Positions 43,301-52,518 of a DNA stretch of 64,000 bases are shown here, piece after piece. The DNA lies in the NCBI GenBank assembly GCA_051252095.1, contig JBPOFK010000001.1, positions 286,463 through 350,462 of the forward strand. The letters run 5' to 3'. Both the position numbers and the translations under genes were made by a program. Below the pieces are notes generated by a model, which made no database searches, was not told where the DNA came from, and worked only from the letters and a program-made list of their open reading frames with translations. Numbering within the stretch: position 1 is the first letter of the stretch; each line of letters opens with the position of its first letter. Source of the stretch: GCA-2401735 sp051252095 (GTDB lineage: Bacteria; Pseudomonadota; Gammaproteobacteria; Burkholderiales; Methylophilaceae).

Positions 43301-45601
43301 ATGCAAACGTTTAGTCTAGAACATCTAAAAGATGAAGGCATGGGTCAACAAGTAGCTAACGATGCCTTACTGGTATTGGATGAGCCAGATGAATGGTCTG
43401 CTTTTAGTAAAGTGCTTGATAATAAAGCTAACCAGTGGGAGTCACATTTAGCGATAGAAGGCATGCACTGTGCAGCATGTGGGCTCAATGTAGAAAAGGC
43501 GGTCAGTGGCTTGTCTGGCGTTATCAGTGCTAACGTTAATGCCACAACGGGCCGCGCCCGACTTGTTTGGTCTGCCAATGATACCAGACCTTCGATTTGG
43601 ATTAATGCAATCAATAAAGCGGGCTATCGCGTCATGCCAGCGGCAGATGCTTTGATGCGAGATACTCGACGTAAAAATCAAAGAGGTATGCTATGGCGTT
43701 TACTCGTGGCGGGCTTTTGTATGATGCAGGTGATGATGTATACCATGCCTACATATTTTGCCAGCCCGGGCGAGATGACGCAGGACACGTTAAATTTATT
43801 GCGCTGGGCTTCTTGGGTATTAACGCTTCCCGTTATGTTTTTTTCAAGTGGGCCATTTTTTAAGAGTGCGTTTACTGATATAAGACAGCATCAAATCAGT
43901 ATGGATTTGCCAGTCTCGTTGGGAATTCTTATTGCCTTTTTGGTTAGCTCGGCAGCAACTTTTGATCCCAATGGCTGGTGGGGGGCTGAAGTGTATTTTG
44001 ATTCATTAACCATGCTGGTCTTTTTTCTACTAACAGGCCGTTGGATTGAGCTGCGGATGCGAGATAAGACAGCTGGCGCTCTAGATGTTTTGATGCGACG
44101 TTTGCCGAGTAGCATTCAGCGCAAGACAGCGGATGGGCAATTTGAGCGTGTTGCAGTCAGAAGGTTGAATATAGCAGACACAGTACGAGTGTTACCGGGA
44201 GAGGCATTTCCAGCAGATGGCACAATTAGCTTAGGCGAAACGAATGCTGATGAGTCGCTATTAACAGGCGAATCCCGTCCAGTGTCGAAAAGCTTAGGTG
44301 CTGAGGTCATCGCAGGTAGTTATAATTTGAGCGCGGCAGTAGAGATGCAGATTGACAAGATTGGCGAAACAACACGCTACGCGCAAATTGTCTCTCTGAT
44401 GGAGCGTGCCTCAGTTGATAAACCAAGACTCGCTATTCTAGCTGACCGTATTGCACAACCATTTTTGATATTGGTTTTATTCGCAGCTGCTTGTACAGCA
44501 CTCTATTTATGGCATGTTGATCCCAATCGCGCCTTGATGACAGCTGTTGCTGTTTTAATTGTAACGTGCCCTTGTGCGTTATCACTCGCGACACCTGCTG
44601 CAATGCTTACCATGTCTGGCATGTTAGCCAAATCAGGTATTTTAGTCCGTAGAATGCAGGCACTAGAGGCATTAACAAATGTTGATACGGTGGTGTTCGA
44701 TAAAACTGGCACATTAACACTTGATCGGATGGTAATAGGCAGTATTTCAACGCATGAAAGTATTAATGAAACGAAAGCATTGCAGCTAGCCAGTGCAATG
44801 GCAAAACATTCGTTACATCCAGTTTCACGCGCTGTGGTTGAGGCAGCCAAAAACGTAGTAGAAACTGCTTCTTTGAGAAACGTGCAAGAGGTCTCTGGAT
44901 CAGGCTTATCCGCTGGTTCCGATGTTGGGAAACTAAAATTTGGCAGCAGTCGTTTTTGTGAGTTAAAGGATGCCGAGGTTAAAAATAGTAAAAGTACAAT
45001 AGTCCATTTGACTGCGGCTAATGCTTGGTTAGCAAGCTTTGAAGTATTAGAATCTATCAAAGATGATGCTGTCTTTTCAGTGAGTGAAGTCACACAAAAG
45101 GGGATGCAAGTTGAAGTATTATCAGGCGATAAATTTTCGGCAGTGCAACGAGTTGCAGATGCTGTAGGCATTAAACATGTTTATGGTGACTGTACGCCAC
45201 AAGATAAATTGAATCATATTCAACAGTTAAAAAGACAAGGACGAAAAGTGCTCATGGTGGGTGATGGTCTAAATGATGGGCCGGTATTAGCGAGTGCGCA
45301 TGTATCTATCGCGATGGGTCAAGCGGTACCTCTTGCTCAATCACAATCTGATTTTGTCGTTATGCAGGGCCAGCTTGCCATCGTGCCTTATCTGATTGAG
45401 CATGCGAATCGGACAATGAAAATTGTTAAACAAAACTTAACATGGGCTGCGGCTTATAACGCGATTTGTGTGCCACTAGCTATCGCAGGTTACTTGCCAC
45501 CTTGGTTAGCGGGTTTGGGCATGGCATTGAGTTCATTGTTTGTTATTTTAAATGCAGCGCGACTTGCAAAGGTTGATACAATTAAAGGATTGGCAGTTTG
45601 A
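43301..45601 (+). CDS. ccoI: Cation-transporting P-type ATPase CcoI (FixI)
   Basis: A 766-residue copper-type P1B ATPase needed to supply copper for the cbb3 oxidase. An N-terminal metal-binding domain carries GMHCAACGLNVE near residue 55; then come the membrane helices, the CPC site CPCALSLATPAAM, the phosphorylated DKTGTLTLDRM, HP motif SLHPVSRAV, and MVGDGLNDGPVLASA. Length and the CcoS neighbour mark it as CcoI rather than CopA. Its expression is predicted to be FNR-dependent. The stop and the ccoS start are one base apart. Confidence 0.93.
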   Translation: MQTFSLEHLKDEGMGQQVANDALLVLDEPDEWSAFSKVLDNKANQWESHLAIEGMHCAACGLNVEKAVSGLSGVISANVNATTGRARLVWSANDTRPSIWINAINKAGYRVMPAADALMRDTRRKNQRGMLWRLLVAGFCMMQVMMYTMPTYFASPGEMTQDTLNLLRWASWVLTLPVMFFSSGPFFKSAFTDIRQHQISMDLPVSLGILIAFLVSSAATFDPNGWWGAEVYFDSLTMLVFFLLTGRWIELRMRDKTAGALDVLMRRLPSSIQRKTADGQFERVAVRRLNIADTVRVLPGEAFPADGTISLGETNADESLLTGESRPVSKSLGAEVIAGSYNLSAAVEMQIDKIGETTRYAQIVSLMERASVDKPRLAILADRIAQPFLILVLFAAACTALYLWHVDPNRALMTAVAVLIVTCPCALSLATPAAMLTMSGMLAKSGILVRRMQALEALTNVDTVVFDKTGTLTLDRMVIGSISTHESINETKALQLASAMAKHSLHPVSRAVVEAAKNVVETASLRNVQEVSGSGLSAGSDVGKLKFGSSRFCELKDAEVKNSKSTIVHLTAANAWLASFEVLESIKDDAVFSVSEVTQKGMQVEVLSGDKFSAVQRVADAVGIKHVYGDCTPQDKLNHIQQLKRQGRKVLMVGDGLNDGPVLASAHVSIAMGQAVPLAQSQSDFVVMQGQLAIVPYLIEHANRTMKIVKQNLTWAAAYNAICVPLAIAGYLPPWLAGLGMALSSLFVILNAARLAKVDTIKGLAV

Positions 45602-45602
45602 T

Positions 45603-45740
45603 ATGGATATACTTTTCTTACTTATTCCGCTATCAGTCATTTTGGTTTTAATCATTTTAGGTGGCTTATGGTGGGCAATCAATTCAGGGCAATTTGAAGA
45701 TATTGAAGATGAGGGTGAGCGCATATTGCATGAAGATTGA
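45603..45740 (+). CDS. ccoS: Cytochrome oxidase maturation protein CcoS
   Basis: A 45-residue single-pass membrane protein: MDILFLLIPLSVILVLIIL, then GGLWWAINSGQFEDIED and an acidic tail. This is the normal CcoS form, essential for insertion of haem and copper into CcoN. The frame reads further upstream to 45552 within ccoI, but ATG 45603 gives the family N-terminus and sits one base after the ccoI stop. Its own stop codon lies inside the FNR box of ccoN. Confidence 0.88.
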   Translation: MDILFLLIPLSVILVLIILGGLWWAINSGQFEDIEDEGERILHED

Positions 45741-45778
45741 CTTGTATCAAATCGCGGCTTGGGGATTAACAGGATAAT
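45737..45778 (+). promoter_or_regulatory. FNR box and -10 of ccoN
   Basis: TTGACTTGTATCAA (45737-45750) matches 9 of 10 FNR consensus positions, and GATAAT lies at 45773-45778. The centre-to-start distance is again about 41.5. The box overlaps the last codon of ccoS, so ccoNOQP has its own promoter within the longer cluster. Confidence 0.7.
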
Positions 45779-45810
45779 CTCAGTAGAATTTTCAGTAAAG
45801 GGGTTAAAAA

Positions 45811-47247
45811 ATGCAAACTTTGGGAAGTGAATCGTTGACTTACAGCGATACTGCTGTAAGGCAGTTTTCAATAATGGCGGTCGTCTGGGGCGTCGTTGGG
45901 ATGTTGGTTGGCGTAATTATTGCCGCTCAACTTGTTTGGCCTGAACTAAACTTAGGCTTACCATGGACGAGTTTTGGTCGTTTAAGACCATTACATACCA
46001 ATGCAGTGATTTTTGCATTTGGCGGATGTACCCTTTTTGCTACTGCTTATTATGTGGTGCAGCGTACCAGTCAAGTTAGTCTGTTTATGCCAAAACTGGC
46101 TGCCTTTACCTTTTGGGGTTGGCAAGTTGTCATTGTAGCTGCAGCCATTTCGCTTCCATTAGGTTTTACACAAAGTAAAGAATATGCTGAGCTTGAGTGG
46201 CCCATTGATTTGTTGATTGCTGTGGTTTGGGTTTCTTTTGCGATTGTATTTTTTGGCACAATTGCTAAACGTAAAGTCAAACATATTTATGTCGCAAACT
46301 GGTTTTATGGTGCTTTTATTATCGCAGTCGCATTGTTACATATCGTTAATGGTGCCGCCATTCCAGTCAGTTTTATGAAATCATATTCAGCTTATGCAGG
46401 TGTACAGGACGCAATGGTGCAATGGTGGTATGGTCATAATGCCGTTGGTTTCTTCTTAACAGCAGGCTTCTTAGGCATCATGTATTACTTTGTACCTAAG
46501 CAAGCAGAACGTCCTGTTTACTCATACAGCTTGTCGATTGTTCACTTTTGGGCATTAATTTTTACCTATATGTGGGCAGGGCCTCATCATTTACATTACA
46601 CCGCTTTACCTGATTGGACACAGTCATTAGGAATGGTGTTTTCTCTTATTTTATTAGCACCTAGCTGGGGCGGCATGATTAACGGCATGATGACCTTATC
46701 TGGCGCATGGCATAAATTACGTACAGATCCAATCTTGCGTTTTATGATTGTTTCATTATCTTTCTACGGCATGAGTACGTTTGAAGGTCCAATGATGGCG
46801 ATTAAAACAGTTAACTCACTCTCTCACTATACTGACTGGACAATTGGTCATGTACATTCAGGTGCGTTAGGCTGGGTGGGCTTGGTTTCGATGGGTGCGC
46901 TATATCATTTAGTACCTAAATTATTTGGTCAAAAACAGATGCACAGTATCAAAGCAATTGAGGTGCATTTCTGGATGGCAACGATTGGTATTGTGCTTTA
47001 TATTGCAGCGCTTTGGATTTCAGGTGTGATGGAGGGTTTAATGTGGCGTGCGGTGAATGCCGATGGCACATTGGCTTACACCTTTGTAGAAAGTGTAAAA
47101 GCTAAATTCCCATACTACTTCATCCGTTTGTTAGGTGGTGGTTTGTACCTTGGCGGCATGATAGTGATGCTTTGGAACGTACTTAAAACAGCACTGAGTG
47201 GTAAAGCAGCCGTTGCTACCATTCCACCAGTTGCCTCTCACGCATAA
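45811..47247 (+). CDS. ccoN: cbb3-type cytochrome c oxidase subunit I
   Basis: A 478-residue catalytic subunit with about twelve helices, carrying haem b, haem b3 and CuB for oxygen reduction. WAGPHHLHYTALPDW holds the CuB histidines; TDWTIGHVHSGALGWVG holds the later haem histidines; PLHTNAVIFAFGG near the N-terminus holds the first haem ligand. Length agrees with CcoN. A Shine-Dalgarno (AAAGGGGTT) precedes the ATG, with an FNR promoter further upstream. High-affinity oxidase for low oxygen. Confidence 0.96.
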   Translation: MQTLGSESLTYSDTAVRQFSIMAVVWGVVGMLVGVIIAAQLVWPELNLGLPWTSFGRLRPLHTNAVIFAFGGCTLFATAYYVVQRTSQVSLFMPKLAAFTFWGWQVVIVAAAISLPLGFTQSKEYAELEWPIDLLIAVVWVSFAIVFFGTIAKRKVKHIYVANWFYGAFIIAVALLHIVNGAAIPVSFMKSYSAYAGVQDAMVQWWYGHNAVGFFLTAGFLGIMYYFVPKQAERPVYSYSLSIVHFWALIFTYMWAGPHHLHYTALPDWTQSLGMVFSLILLAPSWGGMINGMMTLSGAWHKLRTDPILRFMIVSLSFYGMSTFEGPMMAIKTVNSLSHYTDWTIGHVHSGALGWVGLVSMGALYHLVPKLFGQKQMHSIKAIEVHFWMATIGIVLYIAALWISGVMEGLMWRAVNADGTLAYTFVESVKAKFPYYFIRLLGGGLYLGGMIVMLWNVLKTALSGKAAVATIPPVASHA

Positions 47248-47257
47248 GGAAATAGTG

Positions 47258-47884
47258 ATGTCAGACTTAGAGAAAAAGAACCAAGGGTTTAGTCACGAAA
47301 AAATCGAGACCAATAACTTTTTAATGATAGTGCTTATTTTGGTAGTGGTCTCTATTGGTGGCCTGGTTGAAATCGTGCCTTTATTCTTTCAGAAATCGAC
47401 GACTGAACCGATTAAGGGATTAGAGCCTTATACGCCACTGCAATTAGTAGGACGAGACATTTATCAAAGGGAAGGGTGCTATAACTGCCATTCGCAAATG
47501 ATTCGTCCATTAAGGGCAGAAACGTTACGCTATGGTCATTATTCAGTAGCAGGCGAGTTTGTCTATGACCATCCGTTCCAATGGGGTAGTAAACGCACAG
47601 GTCCGGATTTGCACCGAGTAGGCGGTAAATATAATGACGAATGGCACCGAATTCATTTAATCAATCCGCGTGATTTAGTGCCTGAGTCCATTATGCCAGC
47701 TTACCCTTGGTTGGAAACGACACCAGTCGATAAGGGAATTGGCAGGAATATGGAGGCTTTGCGTAAAGTGGGTGTCCCATACACAGATGAAGAAATAGCT
47801 GATGCTGAAGACGAGCTTGAAGGCAAAACAGAAATGGATGCAATTATTGCCTATATGCAAGTATTAGGCATTCACCTGAAATAA
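47258..47884 (+). CDS. ccoO: cbb3-type cytochrome c oxidase subunit II
   Basis: A 208-residue membrane-anchored mono-haem cytochrome c. One helix (FLMIVLILVVVSIGGLVEIVP) is followed by the periplasmic domain with the haem motif CYNCHSQMIRPLR and its Met ligand region near PESIMPAYPW. The start at 47258 follows TAAGGAAATAGTG. It passes electrons from CcoP to CcoN. Confidence 0.95.
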   Translation: MSDLEKKNQGFSHEKIETNNFLMIVLILVVVSIGGLVEIVPLFFQKSTTEPIKGLEPYTPLQLVGRDIYQREGCYNCHSQMIRPLRAETLRYGHYSVAGEFVYDHPFQWGSKRTGPDLHRVGGKYNDEWHRIHLINPRDLVPESIMPAYPWLETTPVDKGIGRNMEALRKVGVPYTDEEIADAEDELEGKTEMDAIIAYMQVLGIHLK

Positions 47885-47895
47885 GGGAGAGCATA

Positions 47896-48033
47896 ATGGA
47901 TATTAATACATTGCGCGTCCTGGTAACACTAGTTAGTTTTCTTGTCTTTGTTGGCATTGTCGTCTGGGTTTGGCGACGTCGCAAAACGGGTGAATTTGAA
48001 GAGGCGGCCAATCTGCCTTTTGAAGAGAAATAA
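47896..48033 (+). CDS. ccoQ: cbb3-type cytochrome c oxidase subunit CcoQ
   Basis: A 45-residue one-helix protein: MDINTLRVLVTLVSFLVFVG, then VVWVWRRRKTGEFEEA and an acidic end. Position between ccoO and ccoP and the helix-RRR-acidic pattern identify CcoQ, which stabilises the complex. TAAGGGAGAGC gives a good ribosome site. It is too short for most gene finders. Confidence 0.9.
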   Translation: MDINTLRVLVTLVSFLVFVGIVVWVWRRRKTGEFEEAANLPFEEK

Positions 48034-48045
48034 AGGAATTTTAAA

Positions 48046-48960
48046 ATGAATGATTTTATGAATAATTTTTGGCCATACTTCATCGCTATCGTTACCATTG
48101 TAGGCATTGTTGGTTGTGCCTTGTTGTTATGGATTACAAGTAAAATTAAGATTGTGAGCGCTAATGGTGATAATACAAGTGGCCATGTTTGGGATGAAAA
48201 TATTGTAGAAATGAATAACCCATTGCCACGTTGGTGGGTATGGCTTTTTATCATTACGATTATTTTCGGGTTTATTTATCTGGCGCTATATCCTGGTTTG
48301 GCTACTTATGACGGCTCTAAAGGCTGGACACAGGAAAGTCAATATGAGGAAGAAGTTGCTGAAGCGAATGAGGCACTCAAACCAATTTATGCAAAATTTG
48401 CCGATATGCCAATTGAGGATCTAGCGACATTGCCAGTTGCTCAGTCAATTGGTGAGCGTTTATATATGAATAATTGCTCGCAGTGTCATGCTTCTGATGC
48501 AAGAGGGAGTCGTGGATTCCCTAATTTGACGGATAATGATTGGTTGTATGGGGGAAGTCCAGAAAAAATTCAAGAGACGATAACCAATGGACGCAATGGT
48601 ATGATGCCGCCAATGGGCGCAATGGTCGGCAGTGACGAGGATATTAAAAGTCTAGCCAATTACGTGTTAAGCCTATCAGGTAGCATGCATGACGCAGCAA
48701 AAGCGGGACTTGGCAAAGAGAAGTTTGCTACTTGTGCAGCATGCCATGGTGCCGATGGAAAAGGTAATCAATCTCTGGGCGCACCAAACTTGGCGGATAA
48801 CGTCTGGCTACATGGTGCTGGTGAAGCCGCTATTATTGACCGTATCAAAAATGGCAAAGTTAATCAAATGCCAGCACAGAAAGATAAGTTGACGCCAGAA
48901 CAAATCAAAGTCTTAGCTTCTTACATTTGGGGTTTATCCAATGTATCGAGTGATGATTAG
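48046..48960 (+). CDS. ccoP: cbb3-type cytochrome c oxidase subunit III
   Basis: A 304-residue di-haem cytochrome c that receives electrons from bc1 or soluble cytochromes. Two N-terminal helices (FIAIVTIVGIVGCALLLWI and WWVWLFIITIIFGFIYLAL), then haem motifs NNCSQCHASDARGSR and ATCAACHGADGKGNQ. GNQ and the Met ligand regions follow each. Both motifs are intact. It overlaps no neighbour; ccoG follows after 30 bases. Confidence 0.95.
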   Translation: MNDFMNNFWPYFIAIVTIVGIVGCALLLWITSKIKIVSANGDNTSGHVWDENIVEMNNPLPRWWVWLFIITIIFGFIYLALYPGLATYDGSKGWTQESQYEEEVAEANEALKPIYAKFADMPIEDLATLPVAQSIGERLYMNNCSQCHASDARGSRGFPNLTDNDWLYGGSPEKIQETITNGRNGMMPPMGAMVGSDEDIKSLANYVLSLSGSMHDAAKAGLGKEKFATCAACHGADGKGNQSLGAPNLADNVWLHGAGEAAIIDRIKNGKVNQMPAQKDKLTPEQIKVLASYIWGLSNVSSDD

Positions 48961-48990
48961 GCTGCGAATATTGTTCTTAGAAAGTAGTTA

Positions 48991-50430
48991 ATGACTCAAG
49001 ACTCATCAATTAAAAAAGAAGAAGCCACCTCACCGCAAGAGGTGGTTATTTCTTTATACAAAGCGCAAGAGAAAATTTATCCACGTAGTATTTTTGGCTA
49101 CTTTGCTAAATGGCGATGGTTAATGATATGGCTAACCCAACTCTTTTTTTACGGAGTACCTTGGTTGCAGTGGGGTCAAAGACAAGCTTTATTGTTTGAT
49201 TTAGAAGCAAAACGTTTTTACATCTTTAAATTAGTGCTGTATCCGCAGGATTTGATTTACCTTACTGGCATTCTCATTATTTCTGCACTTTCATTGTTTC
49301 TATTTACAGCTGTTGCGGGTCGTTTGTGGTGTGGTTACACTTGCCCACAAACTGTTTATACAGAAATTTTCTTGTGGATTGAGCGGAAAATAGAAGGTGA
49401 TCGAGCAAAGAGAATGAAGCTCGATTCGAGCGCAATGTCTGCTGAAAAGCTATTTAGAAAAGCAGCTAAACACTTTGTTTGGATTGGCTTTGCAGCATGG
49501 ACAGGCTTTACTTTCGTCGGATACTTCTCTCCAATTAGAGAGTTATGGGCTGGTATTACAACATTTGATTTAGGCCCATGGGCTACCTTTTGGGTGGTTT
49601 TTTATAGCTTTGCTACTTATGGCAATGCAGGATTTATGCGTGAGCAAGTCTGCAAATATATGTGTCCTTATGCGCGTTTTCAAAGTGCTATGTTTGACCA
49701 CGACACTTTGATTGTGACTTATGATGAAGAGAGAGGTGAGCCAAGAGGTGCAGGTTCTCGTAAGAATACAGAAAAAACAGAATCGTTAGGTTCTTGCATC
49801 GATTGCAGTTTATGTGTGCAGGTATGCCCAACAGGCATTGATATCCGCGATGGACTTCAATACGAATGTATTGGATGTGGCTTATGTGCAGACGTGTGTG
49901 ATAGTGTCATGGATAGGGTTGGCGATAAGCGTGGGCTGATTAAATACACCACAGAAAATGCAATGAAGAATCATTGGACACGAAATCAAGTGTTTAGGCG
50001 CATTTTAAGGCCGCGCGTACTTATTTACTCAACAATATTGAGTTTGTTAGTCGTAGGCTTATTAACTAGTTTATGGTTTAGAACTTCATTTAAAGTCGAT
50101 ATTATCCGTGACCGATCAGTGATGGCCCGCCTAGTAGAAGGTGGTATGTTAGAGAATGTTTATCGTTTGCAAATTATGAATGCGACAGAAGAGACACAGC
50201 AATATCGACTAGATGTTAGTGGTGTTGACGGCTTACAAATTGGACTGGGTAAGACAAAAAGCAATAAACTAATTACGGTAGCGCCAACAGAAGCAAGATG
50301 GATTGTTGTACATGCATCAGTGCCAGATGGTTCGCTTAAGTCTGGATCGCATGAAATTGAGTTTGAAATTCAATCAATGAATAGTAGTGAAACATTAAAA
50401 GAAGAGTCCAAATTTTTGGTGCCTCGTTAA
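48991..50430 (+). CDS. ccoG: Cytochrome oxidase accessory protein CcoG
   Basis: A 479-residue membrane protein with two 4Fe-4S clusters. GRLWCGYTCPQTVYTEIF and KYMCPYARFQ mark the CcoG core, and CIDCSLCVQVCPTGIDIRDG and CIGCGLCADVCD are the ferredoxin-like sites. It helps reduce copper for CcoN assembly; the role as a cupric reductase is known from Rhodobacter. About four helices in the N-terminal part and an immunoglobulin-like end. Confidence 0.93.
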   Translation: MTQDSSIKKEEATSPQEVVISLYKAQEKIYPRSIFGYFAKWRWLMIWLTQLFFYGVPWLQWGQRQALLFDLEAKRFYIFKLVLYPQDLIYLTGILIISALSLFLFTAVAGRLWCGYTCPQTVYTEIFLWIERKIEGDRAKRMKLDSSAMSAEKLFRKAAKHFVWIGFAAWTGFTFVGYFSPIRELWAGITTFDLGPWATFWVVFYSFATYGNAGFMREQVCKYMCPYARFQSAMFDHDTLIVTYDEERGEPRGAGSRKNTEKTESLGSCIDCSLCVQVCPTGIDIRDGLQYECIGCGLCADVCDSVMDRVGDKRGLIKYTTENAMKNHWTRNQVFRRILRPRVLIYSTILSLLVVGLLTSLWFRTSFKVDIIRDRSVMARLVEGGMLENVYRLQIMNATEETQQYRLDVSGVDGLQIGLGKTKSNKLITVAPTEARWIVVHASVPDGSLKSGSHEIEFEIQSMNSSETLKEESKFLVPR

Positions 50431-50466
50431 TTTGAGTTCTAAATAGAGATGAAAATAGGTGAGGAA

Positions 50467-50718
50467 ATGGACATTCAAGAGAATAAGCCTTGGTGGAAAT
50501 ATGGATATGTATGGCTCGTGATTGGTGGGCCGCTTGTAGTGATTGTTGCATCATTTATCACTTTATACTATGCGATTCAGACACCAGATCCAGTGATTGA
50601 AAATTATTATGTCAAAGGTATGGAAATTAATAAAACCCTCGAGGCGCAAGAAGAAGCTTTAGCACCTGCAATGAAAGCACGCAATCATGCGCAAACAGGG
50701 GTGACGCCAAAAGACTAA
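50467..50718 (+). CDS. FixH/CcoH family protein
   Basis: An approximately 83-residue single-helix protein: NKPWWKYGYVWLVIGGPLVV then VIVASFITLYYAI, followed by a short periplasmic part with NYYVKGMEINKTL. This is the CcoH (FixH) pattern, needed for stable assembly of the cbb3 oxidase. ATG 50467 follows AGGTG at good spacing; ATG 50449 is a possible longer start. It ends the plus-strand cco cluster. Confidence 0.82.
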   Translation: MDIQENKPWWKYGYVWLVIGGPLVVIVASFITLYYAIQTPDPVIENYYVKGMEINKTLEAQEEALAPAMKARNHAQTGVTPKD

Positions 50719-51611
50719 GGATTAACGTGTACGTTGCTGATGCCTTCTTCTAGCATCCGCTTTGCCAAAGCATTAAACCAATTAAGTGGGAGTGGGGAAA
50801 GACGTGCTGCTTCTGCTTGCATTGATTGCCGCGCAATACCATACAGATGAACGCCAAGAATTGTATCTTTAACCTGACTGACCAAATCAATATAAGCCGA
50901 CAAATCGCTTTCAGCTGGTGGTTTCCCATCTAATGAGAACATGCACGTTTGTATAAATGTTGGACATAATGTTGCACATAGCTTAAGTCTGTCAATATGC
51001 CCATTGGGGTTGATATTAACATCATTTATACGGGCAATACCTTCAGCGGTCGCTGCGTCAAACTTAAACCATACTTCTCCGTTATGCTTTGCTAATTGTC
51101 GGATGCCATCAACCACAGTACGCTTATTCAGCATGCTGCCATTGGTAATCAGTCTTATTTTAATCTTATTTAGTAGATCAAACTCGCTCAGTATGTCTTG
51201 CACTAACTGTACTACCTGAGGGAACTCTTTTGCCGTTGTTGGCTCTCCATTACCAGAGAAAGCAATATCTTTTAATACTCTATCTGCCTCTTTAACATGC
51301 TTTTGCATAAAGTGACCATGCACAATATTATCTAAAAAGGTACGGAGCTCTTTAACTAAAAGGGTCAGATTGAGAGGTGGAGGTGTGCCGCGTGAAAGGT
51401 TAGGCACATTGCAATAGATGCAGCGCCAATTACATGCATTGTTTATATTTAAGTTAATCCCAATCGACACACCGCCAGCGCGTCTGGAAACAACAGGATA
51501 AATATACTGTAAACCACTGATATCTCGATTATGGTCAGTTGTGGTAAGTACTTTTTTCAAGAGATTCAATCTGGAGTTAAGGAGCGTTTCTAGCCTGAAA
51601 ATATAAAACAA
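50715..51611 (-). CDS. Radical SAM protein
   Basis: About 298 residues. The radical-SAM cluster is NNACNWRCIYCNVPNLSRG near residue 60 (CxxxCxxC), preceded by YPVVSRRAGGVSIGINLN. The DHNRDISGLQYIYPVVSRR lead is seen in similar betaproteobacterial proteins of unknown role. The frame has no ATG near its start; TTG 51611 or TTG 51560 is possible, the latter fitting the family N-terminus better. It is downstream of fnr and may share its transcript. Substrate unknown. Confidence 0.75.
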   Translation of the reverse strand: MFYIFRLETLLNSRLNLLKKVLTTTDHNRDISGLQYIYPVVSRRAGGVSIGINLNINNACNWRCIYCNVPNLSRGTPPPLNLTLLVKELRTFLDNIVHGHFMQKHVKEADRVLKDIAFSGNGEPTTAKEFPQVVQLVQDILSEFDLLNKIKIRLITNGSMLNKRTVVDGIRQLAKHNGEVWFKFDAATAEGIARINDVNINPNGHIDRLKLCATLCPTFIQTCMFSLDGKPPAESDLSAYIDLVSQVKDTILGVHLYGIARQSMQAEAARLSPLPLNWFNALAKRMLEEGISNVHVNP

Positions 51612-51640
51612 GTGTTACTGCATTCGGATTGATGCATGCG

Positions 51641-52366
51641 TTAAGTCTGCAAATTGAATATTTTCTTAAGCGCATCAGGTTTGATAATACGAACATATCG
51701 CTGTTTAACCTGAACAATACCTTCATCACTAAATTTTGAAAAAGTTCTACTAACTGTTTCAAGTTTCATGCCTAAGTAACTGCCAATTTCTTCACGTGTC
51801 ATTCTTAGTACAATTTCTGATTGAGAAAAACCACGTGCATGAGAGCGTTGTAGCAAGTTTAGCAAAAAAGCGGCGAGTCTTTCTTCAGCACGCATGTTAC
51901 CTAGTAACATCATCACTTTATTTTCACGGACAATTTCCCGGCTCATGATTTTATGCACATGGCGTTGTAACTCGGGGAACTCGCGAGACAAGTCTTCAAT
52001 ATTAGAAAAAGGCATTACGCAAACTTCTGCGTCTTCCAGTGCAACTGCGTTACAGCTATGGGCATCATTGACAATACCATCCAAGCCAACAACTTCCCCT
52101 GCCATTTGAAAGCCAATTACTTGTTCACGGCCATCTTCTGTAGCAACACTCGTTTTGAAAATACCTGTGCGAATGGCATATAGTGAAGTAAACGTATCAC
52201 CATTTCCAAATAATAAATCTCCTTGCTTAATACGACGGCGTGTTTTAACGACATCGTCAATTTTCTTCATTTCATTTTCTGTAAAGCCTAAGGGCATGCA
52301 CAACTCTCTTAAGTTACAGTTTGAACAAGCAACTTTAAGCTCTTGTGCAATAGTGGGTGAACTCAT
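51641..52366 (-). CDS. fnr: FNR/Anr-type oxygen-responsive regulator
   Basis: A 241-residue CRP/FNR-fold regulator. Cysteines 14, 17 and 23 (ACSNCNLRELC) plus Cys105 (HSCNAVALED) supply the four ligands of an oxygen-labile 4Fe-4S cluster. The recognition helix GMKLETVSRTFSKF contains the E-xx-SR residues that read TTGAT half-sites. Four such boxes stand in the window before ccoI, ccoN, hemN and ompW, so this protein is the likely regulator of the surrounding island. It shares the intergenic space with hemN. Confidence 0.9.
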   Translation of the reverse strand: MSSPTIAQELKVACSNCNLRELCMPLGFTENEMKKIDDVVKTRRRIKQGDLLFGNGDTFTSLYAIRTGIFKTSVATEDGREQVIGFQMAGEVVGLDGIVNDAHSCNAVALEDAEVCVMPFSNIEDLSREFPELQRHVHKIMSREIVRENKVMMLLGNMRAEERLAAFLLNLLQRSHARGFSQSEIVLRMTREEIGSYLGMKLETVSRTFSKFSDEGIVQVKQRYVRIIKPDALKKIFNLQT

Positions 52367-52453
52367 GTTTTTTTACCAAAGTGATGAATACGCATAATAT
52401 GCTATTACTTAAAGATACCCTATATGTTGTTTGATTGATAGGTTAAACAATAT

Positions 52454-52495
52454 TTGATTTGTGTCAAAGCCAACAACTTCATTTACATGAATAAT
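52454..52495 (+). promoter_or_regulatory. FNR box and -10 of hemN
   Basis: TTGATTTGTGTCAA (52454-52467) matches 9 of 10 FNR consensus positions, with AATAAT at 52490-52495 in the class II position. It lies in the divergent fnr/hemN gap, so a second effect on fnr (centre about 94 bases before its start codon) is possible. Confidence 0.65.
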
Positions 52496-52518
52496 AGCAC
52501 CTAAATTGGGAGCAATAA

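Noticed and set aside
44503..45171. 222-codon minus-strand ORF inside ccoI
   Set aside because: It is an antisense shadow; composition and lack of motifs or ribosome site argue against it.
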